Shown here piece after piece: positions 45,917 to 54,459 of a stretch of DNA of 64,000 nt. Every line of letters starts with the position of its first letter. Position 1 is the first letter of the stretch. The stretch is from Azospirillum brasilense (lineage in GTDB: Bacteria; Pseudomonadota; Alphaproteobacteria; Azospirillales; Azospirillaceae). The position numbers were made by a program, and so were the translations under genes. The stretch spans positions 1 through 64,000 of the forward strand of contig NZ_QLKQ01000033.1 of assembly GCF_003349955.1 (NCBI RefSeq). Direction: 5' to 3'. Under the pieces are notes generated by a model. It saw nothing but the letters and a program-made list of their open reading frames with translations. It was not told the DNA's origin and did no database searches.

Positions 45917-46392
45917 CGTGTTCCTCTCCGATCTTCCATGCATGGCCATAAAGAGACCAGGCCCGCCCGCCGCACAAGGCTATCCAAGGTCGCGCGGCGC
46001 CGTTCCCCACGGAGATACGGAAGCCGAAAGTGGCTGGGCGTACCGCGAAAGAAGGGCGGATGCATCTGTGTGACGGCCATTCGCTCTTCTGCTCCCTTCG
46101 AAAATGCGGAGTAGAGAGGGCGCTAGCCCTCTCCTGCCCCTCTTCCGGGGGTGCCGGATTATCCGGACATCGCCAATAAAGACAAAAATATGCGACTGAT
46201 TAAATTGCCTTATCCGGTCTTATGTTTTGGAATTTTCCGGTAACACTGAGGAGCGTGGATTATTTCTTCTTAGAGGATTGCAGGAATATGCCATGCAAAT
46301 TCATGTCATAGGATGTCGCCACCTTCCCAATGTCCGCGAAGGAGGCGATCTGGCATCCCAACGATCACAACAAAATCCACGGAGAGTCTCCC
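45917..46392. promoter_or_regulatory. Divergent region upstream of the first RTX gene
   Basis: This 476-base region separates the leftward oxidoreductase from the rightward RTX gene. It contains a palindrome CCGGA-TTA-TCCGG (46154-46166), related TTATCCGG and TTTTCCGG sites further on, and an AT-rich part (46175-46290) that should hold the RTX promoter. The last 120 bases resemble the leader of the second RTX gene, including TTATTTCTT and the ATTGCAGGA segment. Confidence 0.5.
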
Positions 46393-46586
46393 TTGACCGA
46401 AGTCATCATCGCGGACGCTGGCCTTGAGGATCTCGACGGACTGCTCAGCCATCGCGGCCCCGGCGTTCAGGTCACGCTCGTCTCCGCCGCCGACGATGGC
46501 CATGCCGTGCTGGCCGCGGCCCTTGCCGCCCGCCCGTCCGTCCTGCATCTGGTCGCCCATGGCGAGCCGGGGCGGGTCCTGATCGG
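46362..46586. repeat. 225-bp perfect repeat shared by the two RTX genes, copy 1
   Basis: Positions 46362-46586 are identical to 49655-49879 (offset 3293). The block covers the ribosome site, the TTG start and the first 65 codons of each RTX gene. Identity at silent positions points to recent duplication or gene conversion. Confidence 0.9.
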
Positions 46587-49257
46587 CGCCCAGCCGCTGG
46601 ACGCTGGGTCGCTGCTCGACCGCTCCTGGCCGGACGCGCGCGGCACCGAGCTCCACATCCACGCCTGCCATGCCGGTGCGGGCGAGGCGGGCCGCCTGCT
46701 CCTCGACCGCTTGGCCGCCGCCACCGGCGCCACGGTCGCCGCATCCTCGGGCCCAGTCGGCCCGGCGGAGCGGGGAGCCTCCTGGAAGCTCGACGTGCGC
46801 ACCGCGCCCGTCTTCACCCCCTCCCCCTTCGCCGGGGTTCAGGGAGTCGGCGCGCGCGGCTGGGCCCATGAGCTGGCCGTGACCGGCACGCCGACCGACG
46901 GCAACGACACGCTGACCAGCGACGATGCGGCGGACAACATCAACGGCGGGGCCGGCAACGACATTCTGATCGGCAATGGCGGCAACGACACGCTGATCGG
47001 TGGGATCGGCCACGACACCATGGACGGCGGTGCCGGTGCCGACGTGTTCGACGGCGGTGACGGCTTCGACGTCGTCACCTACGAGAACGCCACCGCTGGC
47101 ATGGTCATCGACATCGGCAACCCGGCCAACAGCACGGGCGACGCCGCGGGCGACACCTTCACCGGCATCGAGCGCTGGATCGGTTCCAACTTCGCCGACA
47201 CCATGGTGGCCGGAAACGACCCCGTGTGGTTCTGGGGTCATGCGGGCGACGACGTGGAGATCGGCGGGGCCGGCAACGACACGATGGAGAGCGGCGACGG
47301 CAACGACACCGTCTATGGCGGCGCCGGTGACGACCAGATCTACAGCCGCGCCGACAACGACGTGCTCTATGGTGAGGACGGCAACGACCTGATCTACGGC
47401 GGCTGGGGCAACGACATGCTCGATGGCGGCGCCGGCAACGACACCCTGTTCGGCGAGGGCGACGCCGACACCATGTACGGCGGTGCCGGCGACGACAGCA
47501 TGGACGGCGGCCAGGGCAACGACCTGATGTACGGTGGCGACGGCAACGACACGCTGATCGGCGGCATCGGGCACGACACCATGGAGGGCGGCGCCGGTGC
47601 CGACGTGTTCGACGGCGGCGACGGCTTCGACGAGGTCACCTACGCAAACTCGACCGCGGGGATCATCCTGGACCTGCGCAACCCGGCGAACAGCACGGGC
47701 GACGCCGCGGGCGACAGCTTCACCAACATCGAGCGCTGGATCGGCAGCGAGTTCGACGACCAGTTGATCGGCAACGACAACGGCGTCTGGTTCTGGGGTC
47801 ACGGCGGCAACGATCTCGAGATCGGCGGGGCCGGCAACGACACGATGGAAAGCGGCATCGGCAACGACACGATCTACGGCGGCGCCGGCGACGACCGGGC
47901 CTTCGGGCGGGCCGACGACGACATGCTGTACGGCGAGGCCGGCAACGATCTGCTGGCGGGCGGCGGCGGCAACGACATGCTCGATGGCGGCACCGGCAAC
48001 GACACGCTGATCGGCGACTGGGGCGTCGACACGATGATCGGCGGCGCCGGCGACGACGTCTTCTACAGCGGCGCGCACGACCCTCTGCCGGAAGCCGACA
48101 TCATCCAGGGTGGGGCCGGCAACGACACCTTCATCATCGCGGCGCAGAGCGACGCCGGGACAGTGAGCTACGACGGCGGTGACGGCACCGACACGCTGCG
48201 CATCAGCTCCGACAATGTCGCCGATCCGGAAAACAAGATCACCACGGCGACGCCGCAGATCGACATCTCCGGCATGACTCTGACCAGCGTGGAGAGGCTG
48301 GAATTGGTCGGCAGCGTCCGCCACGCGGTGACGATGACCGTCGCCCAGGCCAACGGATTCACCAGCGGCATCACCGGCGCCACCGGCGGCGATGTCTTCA
48401 CCATCACCGGCACGGCGCTGTCCGGGGCGGTCACCGCCGGCAACGGCAGCCAGCTCACCGCCGGGCAGGTCCAGGCGGAGACGGTGAACGGCGTCACCCT
48501 GCTGCACATCGGCACCGATGCCACGGCGGGCGCCGACGTCACCCTGCGCTTCGCCGGGGGCTTCACGGCGGATCAGTTCCAGGTCAGCGGCAGCGGGATC
48601 ACCCTGAGCGGGACACCCTCGACGCCGAGCACGGAGCCCCCGACCACGACCCCCCCGACGACGGAACCGCCGACCACCACGCCGCCGACCGGCACCGAAC
48701 CGCCGGTGGACAACCGGCCCTTCGCGTCGATGCAGCGCACGGTGGGTGGCGTGACGGAGGACGTGAAGGCCTATGCCTACGACGGTCCGGTCTCGGGTCT
48801 GCAGTGGAGCTTCCTGGGCGACGACCGCGGCGAGGTGCTGGGCGGGTCCGACGGCAACGACTTCCTCAATCTGCTGGGCGGTGACGACGCGGCGGCGGGT
48901 GGCGGCGGCGACGACGTGCTGGACGGTGGCGCGGGTTCCAACTGGCTGATCGGCGGTGCGGGGAAGGACACCTTCTTCGTCGACGCCCGTGGCGGCCAGG
49001 TCACTTGGTCCACCGTCACCGACCTGGAGCAGGGCGAGTGGTCCACCCTGTGGGGCTACAAGGAGGGCGTTTCCAAGCTGTCCTGGGAGGAGATGGGCGG
49101 CGCCGACGGCTACAAAGGCGCCACGGTCCGTTGCGACATCGACGGCAACGGCACCATCGACGCCAGCATGACCTTCACCGGCAAGTCGGTGGGCGCGATG
49201 AGCATGACCACCGGCTCGATTGGTGACCAGAGCTACATCGCGTTCATCAACCTCTGA
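46393..49257 (+). CDS. Secreted RTX calcium-binding protein with DUF4347 domain (first paralogue)
   Basis: 954 residues. Residues 1-150 match DUF4347 (LTEVIIADAGLEDLDGLLSH, LHLVAHGEPGRVLIG, HIHACHAGAGEAGRLLLDRL), a domain common at the start of bacterial adhesin-like proteins. Residues 165-580 carry many GGxGNDxx nonapeptides that bind calcium and fold into beta rolls. A unit of 187 codons occurs twice (about 46981 and 47542). A Thr/Pro linker precedes a conserved C-terminal 175 residues ending in SYIAFINL. No signal peptide is seen, so type I secretion through a C-terminal signal is expected. I chose TTG 46393 with GGAGA upstream; the longer start at 46330 is not shared by the paralogue. The role is probably adhesion or biofilm, by analogy only. 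Confidence 0.85.
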   Translation: MTEVIIADAGLEDLDGLLSHRGPGVQVTLVSAADDGHAVLAAALAARPSVLHLVAHGEPGRVLIGAQPLDAGSLLDRSWPDARGTELHIHACHAGAGEAGRLLLDRLAAATGATVAASSGPVGPAERGASWKLDVRTAPVFTPSPFAGVQGVGARGWAHELAVTGTPTDGNDTLTSDDAADNINGGAGNDILIGNGGNDTLIGGIGHDTMDGGAGADVFDGGDGFDVVTYENATAGMVIDIGNPANSTGDAAGDTFTGIERWIGSNFADTMVAGNDPVWFWGHAGDDVEIGGAGNDTMESGDGNDTVYGGAGDDQIYSRADNDVLYGEDGNDLIYGGWGNDMLDGGAGNDTLFGEGDADTMYGGAGDDSMDGGQGNDLMYGGDGNDTLIGGIGHDTMEGGAGADVFDGGDGFDEVTYANSTAGIILDLRNPANSTGDAAGDSFTNIERWIGSEFDDQLIGNDNGVWFWGHGGNDLEIGGAGNDTMESGIGNDTIYGGAGDDRAFGRADDDMLYGEAGNDLLAGGGGNDMLDGGTGNDTLIGDWGVDTMIGGAGDDVFYSGAHDPLPEADIIQGGAGNDTFIIAAQSDAGTVSYDGGDGTDTLRISSDNVADPENKITTATPQIDISGMTLTSVERLELVGSVRHAVTMTVAQANGFTSGITGATGGDVFTITGTALSGAVTAGNGSQLTAGQVQAETVNGVTLLHIGTDATAGADVTLRFAGGFTADQFQVSGSGITLSGTPSTPSTEPPTTTPPTTEPPTTTPPTGTEPPVDNRPFASMQRTVGGVTEDVKAYAYDGPVSGLQWSFLGDDRGEVLGGSDGNDFLNLLGGDDAAAGGGGDDVLDGGAGSNWLIGGAGKDTFFVDARGGQVTWSTVTDLEQGEWSTLWGYKEGVSKLSWEEMGGADGYKGATVRCDIDGNGTIDASMTFTGKSVGAMSMTTGSIGDQSYIAFINL

Positions 49258-49292
49258 TCCGAAACGCCCTGATCTGAAACGGCTTGAAAACC

Positions 49293-49326
49293 GCCGGCCC
49301 GGAGTTCGCTCCGGGCCGGCTTCTTT
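49293..49326 (+). terminator. Strong intrinsic terminator after the first RTX gene
   Basis: A perfect 12-bp GC-rich stem (49293-49304 with 49309-49320) closes on a stable TTCG tetraloop and is followed by TTCTTT. It lies 35 bases after the stop. The stem sequence is the same as that after the second RTX gene. Confidence 0.92.
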
Positions 49327-49685
49327 GTGCTTTGGCGGCCTGTTCTGGTGGCTTGGTCGGGATGACGTTAGCCCGCTTGGGTGAGGCGTGCTCTCCGAAA
49401 TTTCAGGTCGCGATCGCCATGTTTTCCTCAATACCCCCTTGATGGACGGAATATTTATCCAGTCTTCATAGGTAAGTGATTGATCATATGAATAATGAGA
49501 ATTACATTATCAAGTAAGATAACGCACTAATTAAGTTCTCATGATGACGATGTGTTATTTCTTATTGGGCAATTGCAGGATGCATCTCCGAAGGCGCATG
49601 TGAATGGGTGTCGCGCTACCCCGTATCCGTGAACGATGCGACCGGGCGCCCCAGCGATCACAACAAAATCCACGGAGAGTCTCCC
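49327..49685. promoter_or_regulatory. Intergenic region with promoter of the second RTX gene
   Basis: About 360 bases between the terminator and the second RTX gene. The stretch 49420-49560 is conspicuously AT-rich and likely holds the promoter. The last 120 bases resemble the leader before the first RTX gene. No gene is supported. Confidence 0.5.
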
Positions 49686-49879
49686 TTGACCGAAGTCATC
49701 ATCGCGGACGCTGGCCTTGAGGATCTCGACGGACTGCTCAGCCATCGCGGCCCCGGCGTTCAGGTCACGCTCGTCTCCGCCGCCGACGATGGCCATGCCG
49801 TGCTGGCCGCGGCCCTTGCCGCCCGCCCGTCCGTCCTGCATCTGGTCGCCCATGGCGAGCCGGGGCGGGTCCTGATCGG
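49655..49879. repeat. 225-bp perfect repeat shared by the two RTX genes, copy 2
   Basis: Second copy of the block at 46362-46586. The first differences lie at 49654 and 49880. Confidence 0.9.
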
Positions 49880-51995
49880 TGCCCAGCCGCTGGATGCCGG
49901 TTCGCTGCTCGACCGCTCCTGGCCGGACGCGCGCGGCACCGAGATCCACATCCACGCCTGCCATGCCGGTGCGGGCGAGGCCGGCCGCCTCCTGCTCGAC
50001 CGGTTGGCCGCCGCCACGGGCGCCACGGTCGCCGCATCCTCGGGGCTGGTCGGCCCGGACGCGCTGGACGCCTCCTGGGCGCTCGACGTGCGCACCGCGC
50101 CCATCTTCACCCCCTCCCCCTTCGCGGGCACCGAGGGCTGGTCGCATGTGCTGGCCGTCACCGGTACCCCGACGGCGGGTCCCGACCTGCTGACCAGCGA
50201 CGACGAGCCCGACGTCATCGAGGGCGGGGCGGGGAACGACACCCTGATCGGCGGCGGCGGCAACGACACGCTGATCGGCGGGGCCGGCGCCGACGTGCTG
50301 AATGGCGGGGCGGGCTTCGACGAGGCGTCCTATGAGACCGCCACCACGGGAATCGTGCTCGACCTGCTGACCCCGGGCAACAGCACGGGCGATGCTGCGG
50401 GTGACAGCTTCATCGACATCGAGCGCTGGGTCGGCTCCAACTTCGACGACACCATGGTGGCCGGCAACGACCCCGTGTGGTTCTGGGCCCATGACGGCGC
50501 CGATTCGGTGACCGGCGGGGCCGGCAACGACACGCTGGAGAGCGGCAACGGCAACGACACCGTCCATGGCGGGGCTGGCAACGACCTGATCTTCGGACGC
50601 GCCGACGACGACATGCTCTATGGCGACGACGGCGACGACCTGCTGGTCGGCGGCGGCGGTAAGGACAGCCTGATGGGCGGGGCCGGCAACGACACGCTGG
50701 TCGGTGACTGGGACGCCGACACCATGGTCGGCGGTGATGGCGACGATGTGTTCTACAGTGGCGAACACGGCACCATGGACGAGGCCGACGTCATTCTGGG
50801 CGGGGCCGGCAACGACACCTTCATCATCGCCGCCCAGGGCGATGCCGGCACAGTGTCCTACGATGGCGGCGACGGCACCGACACGCTGCGCATCAGTTCC
50901 GACGACGTGACCGATCCGGAAGGCAAGATCACCACGGCGACGCCGCAGATCGACATCTCCGGCATGACCCTGGCGAGCGTGGAAAATCTCGATCTGGTCG
51001 GCAGCGCTCGTCACACGGTGACGATGACCATCGCCCAGGCCAACGGATTCACCAGCGGCATCACCGGGGCCATGGTCGGCGACGCCTTCACCGTCACCGG
51101 CACGGCGATGTCGGGGACCGCCACCGCCGGCAACGGCAGCCAGCTCACCGTCGGGCAGGTCCAGGCGGAGACGGTGGATGGCGTCACCCTCCTGCACATC
51201 GGCACCGACGCCACGGCGGGCGCCGACGTCACCCTGCGCTTCGCCGGCAGCTTCACCGCCGGGCAATTCCAGATCAGCGGAAGCACCGTCACGCTGGTGG
51301 ATGCGCCCACCACACCGCCGACGACGGAACCCCCCACCACGACTCCTCCGACGACGGAGCCGCCAACCACCGAGCCGCCGACCACGACTCCCCCGACGAC
51401 GGAGCCGCCGACCACCACGCCGCCCACCGGCACCGAACCGCCGGTGGACGACCGGCCCTTCGCGTCGATGCAGCGCACGGTGGACGGCGTGACGGAGGAC
51501 GTGAAGGCCTACGCCTACGATGGCCCGTTCGCGGGCCTGCAGTGGAGCTTCCTGGGCGACGACCGTGGCGAGGTGCTGGGCGGGTCCGACGGCAACGACT
51601 TCCTCAATCTGCTGGGCGGTGACGACGCGGCCTGGGGCGGGGCGGGCGACGACGTGCTGGACGGTGGCGCGGGTTCCAACTGGCTGATCGGCGGCTCGGG
51701 CAAGGACACCTTCTTCGTCGATGGCCGTGGCGGCGCGACGACCTGGTCCACCGTCACCGACCTGGAGCAGGGCGAGTGGTCGACCCTGTGGGGGTATCAG
51801 GAGGGCGTTTCCAAGCTGACCTGGGAGGAAATGGGCGGCGCCGAAGGCTACAAGGGCGCCACAGTCCACTGCGACATCGATGGCAACGGCACCATCGACG
51901 CCAGCATGACCTTCACCGGCAAGTCAGTGGGCGCGATGAGCATGACCACCGGTTCGGTGGACGGCCAGAACTACGTGGCTTTCATCAACCTGTGA
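49686..51995 (+). CDS. Secreted RTX calcium-binding protein with DUF4347 domain (second paralogue)
   Basis: 769 residues, a tandem paralogue of the gene before it. The order is the same: DUF4347 (1-150), GGxGNDTL-type nonapeptides (about 165-400), a beta-rich region (QIDISGMTLASVENLDLVG), a Thr/Pro linker and a conserved C-terminus (SMQRTVDGVTEDVKAYAYDG to YVAFINL). It has one copy of the 187-residue unit that is doubled in the first gene, which explains nearly all the length difference, while its PPTTTPPTTEP linker is longer. TTG 49686 is the start for the same reason as in the paralogue. Secretion by a type I system is expected; no exporter genes are in the window. Confidence 0.85.
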   Translation: MTEVIIADAGLEDLDGLLSHRGPGVQVTLVSAADDGHAVLAAALAARPSVLHLVAHGEPGRVLIGAQPLDAGSLLDRSWPDARGTEIHIHACHAGAGEAGRLLLDRLAAATGATVAASSGLVGPDALDASWALDVRTAPIFTPSPFAGTEGWSHVLAVTGTPTAGPDLLTSDDEPDVIEGGAGNDTLIGGGGNDTLIGGAGADVLNGGAGFDEASYETATTGIVLDLLTPGNSTGDAAGDSFIDIERWVGSNFDDTMVAGNDPVWFWAHDGADSVTGGAGNDTLESGNGNDTVHGGAGNDLIFGRADDDMLYGDDGDDLLVGGGGKDSLMGGAGNDTLVGDWDADTMVGGDGDDVFYSGEHGTMDEADVILGGAGNDTFIIAAQGDAGTVSYDGGDGTDTLRISSDDVTDPEGKITTATPQIDISGMTLASVENLDLVGSARHTVTMTIAQANGFTSGITGAMVGDAFTVTGTAMSGTATAGNGSQLTVGQVQAETVDGVTLLHIGTDATAGADVTLRFAGSFTAGQFQISGSTVTLVDAPTTPPTTEPPTTTPPTTEPPTTEPPTTTPPTTEPPTTTPPTGTEPPVDDRPFASMQRTVDGVTEDVKAYAYDGPFAGLQWSFLGDDRGEVLGGSDGNDFLNLLGGDDAAWGGAGDDVLDGGAGSNWLIGGSGKDTFFVDGRGGATTWSTVTDLEQGEWSTLWGYQEGVSKLTWEEMGGAEGYKGATVHCDIDGNGTIDASMTFTGKSVGAMSMTTGSVDGQNYVAFINL

Positions 51996-52031
51996 CCTGA
52001 GACGCTGTCGTCTGAGACAGCGCCGAAAAGC

Positions 52032-52064
52032 GCCGGCCCGGAGCAATCTCCGGGCCGGCTTTTT
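52032..52064 (+). terminator. Strong intrinsic terminator after the second RTX gene
   Basis: A perfect 12-bp stem (52032-52043 with 52048-52059), loop CAAT, is followed by TTTTT. The stem sequence equals that of the terminator at 49293 but the loop differs. It isolates the parAB operon from RTX transcription. Confidence 0.93.
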
Positions 52065-52173
52065 GCTGTTGATGTCGGCTGTTGATGCAACAGGAGTGAC
52101 CATCAACCTTGACCGATTCGGGGCTCCGTCGTATCGGTTGAACACGGCAAGCGCATTCGCTGTGGAGGTTGAC

Positions 52174-53181
52174 GTGCGTGGCGAAGACATGAGGCTTCTG
52201 CGCGAGGAGCGCAAACTTTCACAGCCGGACTTCGCGGCTTGGCTGAACGACCGGCTGGAGCGGCGCTACGACCGGTCCAAGATCTCCCGCTGGGAAAGCA
52301 ACAGCGAGAAGATCCCCGATGCGGTGGTCCGCTTCCTGCTGAAGGAGACGGCGGTGGTGGAGGGCAAGCACGGCCCGGCGCTGGTCGTCTGCCTCGCCAA
52401 CCAGAAGGGCGGGGTCGGCAAGACCACCTGTACGGTCAACACCGCCAGCATCCTGGCGCGCGAGGGCTACCGCGTGCTGATCATCGACGCCGACCCTCAG
52501 GCCAACGCCACGGCGCATCTCGGCATCGACCTGATCGAGTATGAAGAGGGCCGGCGCAAGTCGCTCGCCCATGTGCTGCGCGAGGAGGTCGCCGTCGAGG
52601 ACATCGTGGTCCCGGTCGGCGACATCGGTCTGGAAATCGCCCCGTCGAGCATCGAGCTGGCTTCGGTCGAGGTGGAACTGACCGCCGATCCCAGCGGTCC
52701 GATGGCCTTGCGGGAGCGGTTGCAGGACGCGCGGTCAGCCTACGACTTCATCTTCATCGATTGCCCGCCGAACCTGGGCCAGTGCACGGCCAACGGGCTG
52801 GTCGCGTCGGACGTCATCGTCATCCCCTGCCAGACCGAATATCTGTCCTCCATCGGCGTGAACCATCTGCTGAAGACGATCAACAAGCTGAAGCGGCGTT
52901 GCCATCCCAGCCTCGCCGTCCTGGGCATCCTGCCGACTATGCACAACGCCCGGCTGAACCAGCATCAGGTGACTCTGGAACAGCTTCACAGCGCGCTGGG
53001 CGGCACGCTGCGCATCTTCCCACCGGTGCCGCGGGCGACCATCTACGGCGACGCCGCCCTTGCCGGGCGCGCCGCTCTGGAAGCGGTGCCCGACGCGCCG
53101 GGTGCGTCCTCCTACCGGGCGCTTGCCGACGCCATCGCCGCCGAACGCCACAAGCGTGTGGAGGTGGCCCATGTCGCGTAA
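52174..53181 (+). CDS. parA: Partition ATPase ParA with N-terminal helix-turn-helix
   Basis: 335 residues. The first 60 residues (MRLLREERKLSQPDFAAWL, then YDRSKISRWESN, IPDAVVRFLL) resemble an Xre-type DNA-binding domain. The ATPase follows with NQKGGVGKTTCTVNTASIL (deviant Walker A), DADPQANATAHLGID and FIFIDCPPNLGQ. Large plasmid ParAs of this kind bind their own promoter and also move plasmid copies with ParB. GTG 52174 has an ideal GGAGG six bases upstream; the longer open frame begins inside the terminator region and is rejected. It overlaps parB by 11 bases. Confidence 0.9.
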   Translation: MRGEDMRLLREERKLSQPDFAAWLNDRLERRYDRSKISRWESNSEKIPDAVVRFLLKETAVVEGKHGPALVVCLANQKGGVGKTTCTVNTASILAREGYRVLIIDADPQANATAHLGIDLIEYEEGRRKSLAHVLREEVAVEDIVVPVGDIGLEIAPSSIELASVEVELTADPSGPMALRERLQDARSAYDFIFIDCPPNLGQCTANGLVASDVIVIPCQTEYLSSIGVNHLLKTINKLKRRCHPSLAVLGILPTMHNARLNQHQVTLEQLHSALGGTLRIFPPVPRATIYGDAALAGRAALEAVPDAPGASSYRALADAIAAERHKRVEVAHVA

Positions 53182-54061
53182 GCTTGGAACCGGAAACCTC
53201 GCCCGGCTGAACGCCATGAGCCGCGGCGCGCTCGCCGTCTTCGCGGAACCGGAGCAGGGCGTGAAGCTCGTGTATCCGGACGTGGAGTGGATCGAGGCCA
53301 ATCCCGACCAGCCGCGCCGCCGCTTCGACGAGGCGGACCTCGCCGCGCTGACGGACTCCATCCGCAAGCACGGCCTGCAGCAGCCGATCGGGGTGCGGGA
53401 ATTGGGGCCGAGCCGTTTCCAGCTCGTCTTCGGGGAGCGGCGCCTGCGCGCGGTCCGCGCCCTCGGCCAGCAGACGGTCCCCTGCATCCTGGTGCCGGAT
53501 GGCATCGACACCGCCGAGGTGGCGGTGGTGGAAAACGTCCTGCGCGCCGAGCTGACACCGTTCGAGGAGGCGGACGCCTTCGTGGCCCTGGTGGAGAAGC
53601 ACGGCTATTCCCACACCGATCTCGGCCAGATCATGGGACGCGACCGGGCGGAGATCACCCGCACCATCGCCCTGACGAAGGTGTCCGCTGCGGTGCGCGA
53701 GCGGTATGAAACCGCCCCCAGGAAGCTCGCGCGCTACAAGCTGTACCAAGTCGCCGCCCTCGACGATCCGGAGGCACAGCTTCGTCTGTGGGACACGCTG
53801 GTCAGCGATCCCCTGCCCGCCGCCGCCCCGCCCCGGGCCGGAGATGGCGCCTCGCCGGGCGCGCGACCGCCCCGCCGGGAGGATGAGCCGGAGGCCGTGC
53901 TGAGCGCCTTCAGCCTGCGCGTATCCCGCAACATCCTGCGAACACGGGACGCCCTGCAGGCTTTCCAGGAGAAACCGAAGCGGCTGGACGGCGTGGACCG
54001 CGAGGTTCTGCGCGCGTTGCGCAGCAGCATCGACGCCATCCTGGACGGTGATCCGGAGTGA
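53171..54061 (+). CDS. parB: Partition protein ParB
   Basis: 296 residues. The N-terminal nuclease-like domain has IEANPDQPRRRFDEADLAAL, HGLQQPIGVREL, FQLVFGERRLRAVRALG and VVENVLRAELTPFEEADAF, the CTP-binding and ParA-contact region of ParB. A helix-turn-helix follows (YSHTDLGQIMGRDRAEITR). A Pro/Arg-rich linker precedes a C-terminal dimerisation segment. ATG 53171 has GGAGGTG upstream. Two identical palindromes begin eight bases after its stop and are its probable binding sites. Confidence 0.93.
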   Translation: MSRKLGTGNLARLNAMSRGALAVFAEPEQGVKLVYPDVEWIEANPDQPRRRFDEADLAALTDSIRKHGLQQPIGVRELGPSRFQLVFGERRLRAVRALGQQTVPCILVPDGIDTAEVAVVENVLRAELTPFEEADAFVALVEKHGYSHTDLGQIMGRDRAEITRTIALTKVSAAVRERYETAPRKLARYKLYQVAALDDPEAQLRLWDTLVSDPLPAAAPPRAGDGASPGARPPRREDEPEAVLSAFSLRVSRNILRTRDALQAFQEKPKRLDGVDREVLRALRSSIDAILDGDPE

Positions 54062-54068
54062 CGGCCGG

Positions 54069-54086
54069 CGGTGAGAATTCTCACCG
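54069..54086. promoter_or_regulatory. parS: Candidate parS site 1
   Basis: The perfect 18-bp palindrome CGGTGAGAATTCTCACCG begins eight bases after the parB stop. The same 18 bases recur at 54107 and 58546, so a shared binding protein, most simply ParB, is very likely. Confidence 0.82.
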
Positions 54087-54106
54087 TTGTTCCCTTCTGG
54101 GCATAA

Positions 54107-54124
54107 CGGTGAGAATTCTCACCG
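54107..54124. promoter_or_regulatory. parS: Candidate parS site 2
   Basis: Identical to site 1, with the palindrome extended by one pair to 20 bp (54106-54125). The two cores are 38 bases apart. Confidence 0.82.
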
Positions 54125-54125
54125 T

Positions 54126-54459
54126 CAGGAAACCGACCCTTCGGCAGCGATGACCGGACTTCCAACATCCTGGGGTCCATGTTCCATCCAGGGTGGCGGG
54201 AGGCAATCATAATGGCAGGCTCCCCATCCGCCGCCGTCCCAGAGGTCCACGGGGCCTCCGCTTGGTGACAAACCACCGGCTTGTGTCCTCTGGTGAGTGC
54301 TTCCACACCTCGGTTGCATTTTGCCGGGTTCGGTATCACTGTGACGCCCGCCCGTTGGACTGTCGTCCGGACCACCGGCCTTTGCCGGCTGCCGCGCTTG
54401 GCTTGCCCTGTTCGGCGGAGGCCCGGTTGCTTCCGAACACGTTGTCACGGACCTTATTT
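54126..54459. other. 334-base region after the parS pair
   Basis: This stretch separates the parS pair from the next gene and should hold that gene's promoter. A plus-strand frame is open from 54193 into the downstream gene, but its translation (Arg-, Pro- and Cys-rich) looks non-coding. No repeat or hairpin stands out. Confidence 0.4.

Noticed and set aside
46306..49431. A 1041-codon minus-strand frame opposite the first RTX gene, and a similar one opposite the second (49539-51869)
   Set aside because: The repetitive Val/Ala/Asp text mirrors the RTX repeats on the other strand. It has no independent start signal or family match.
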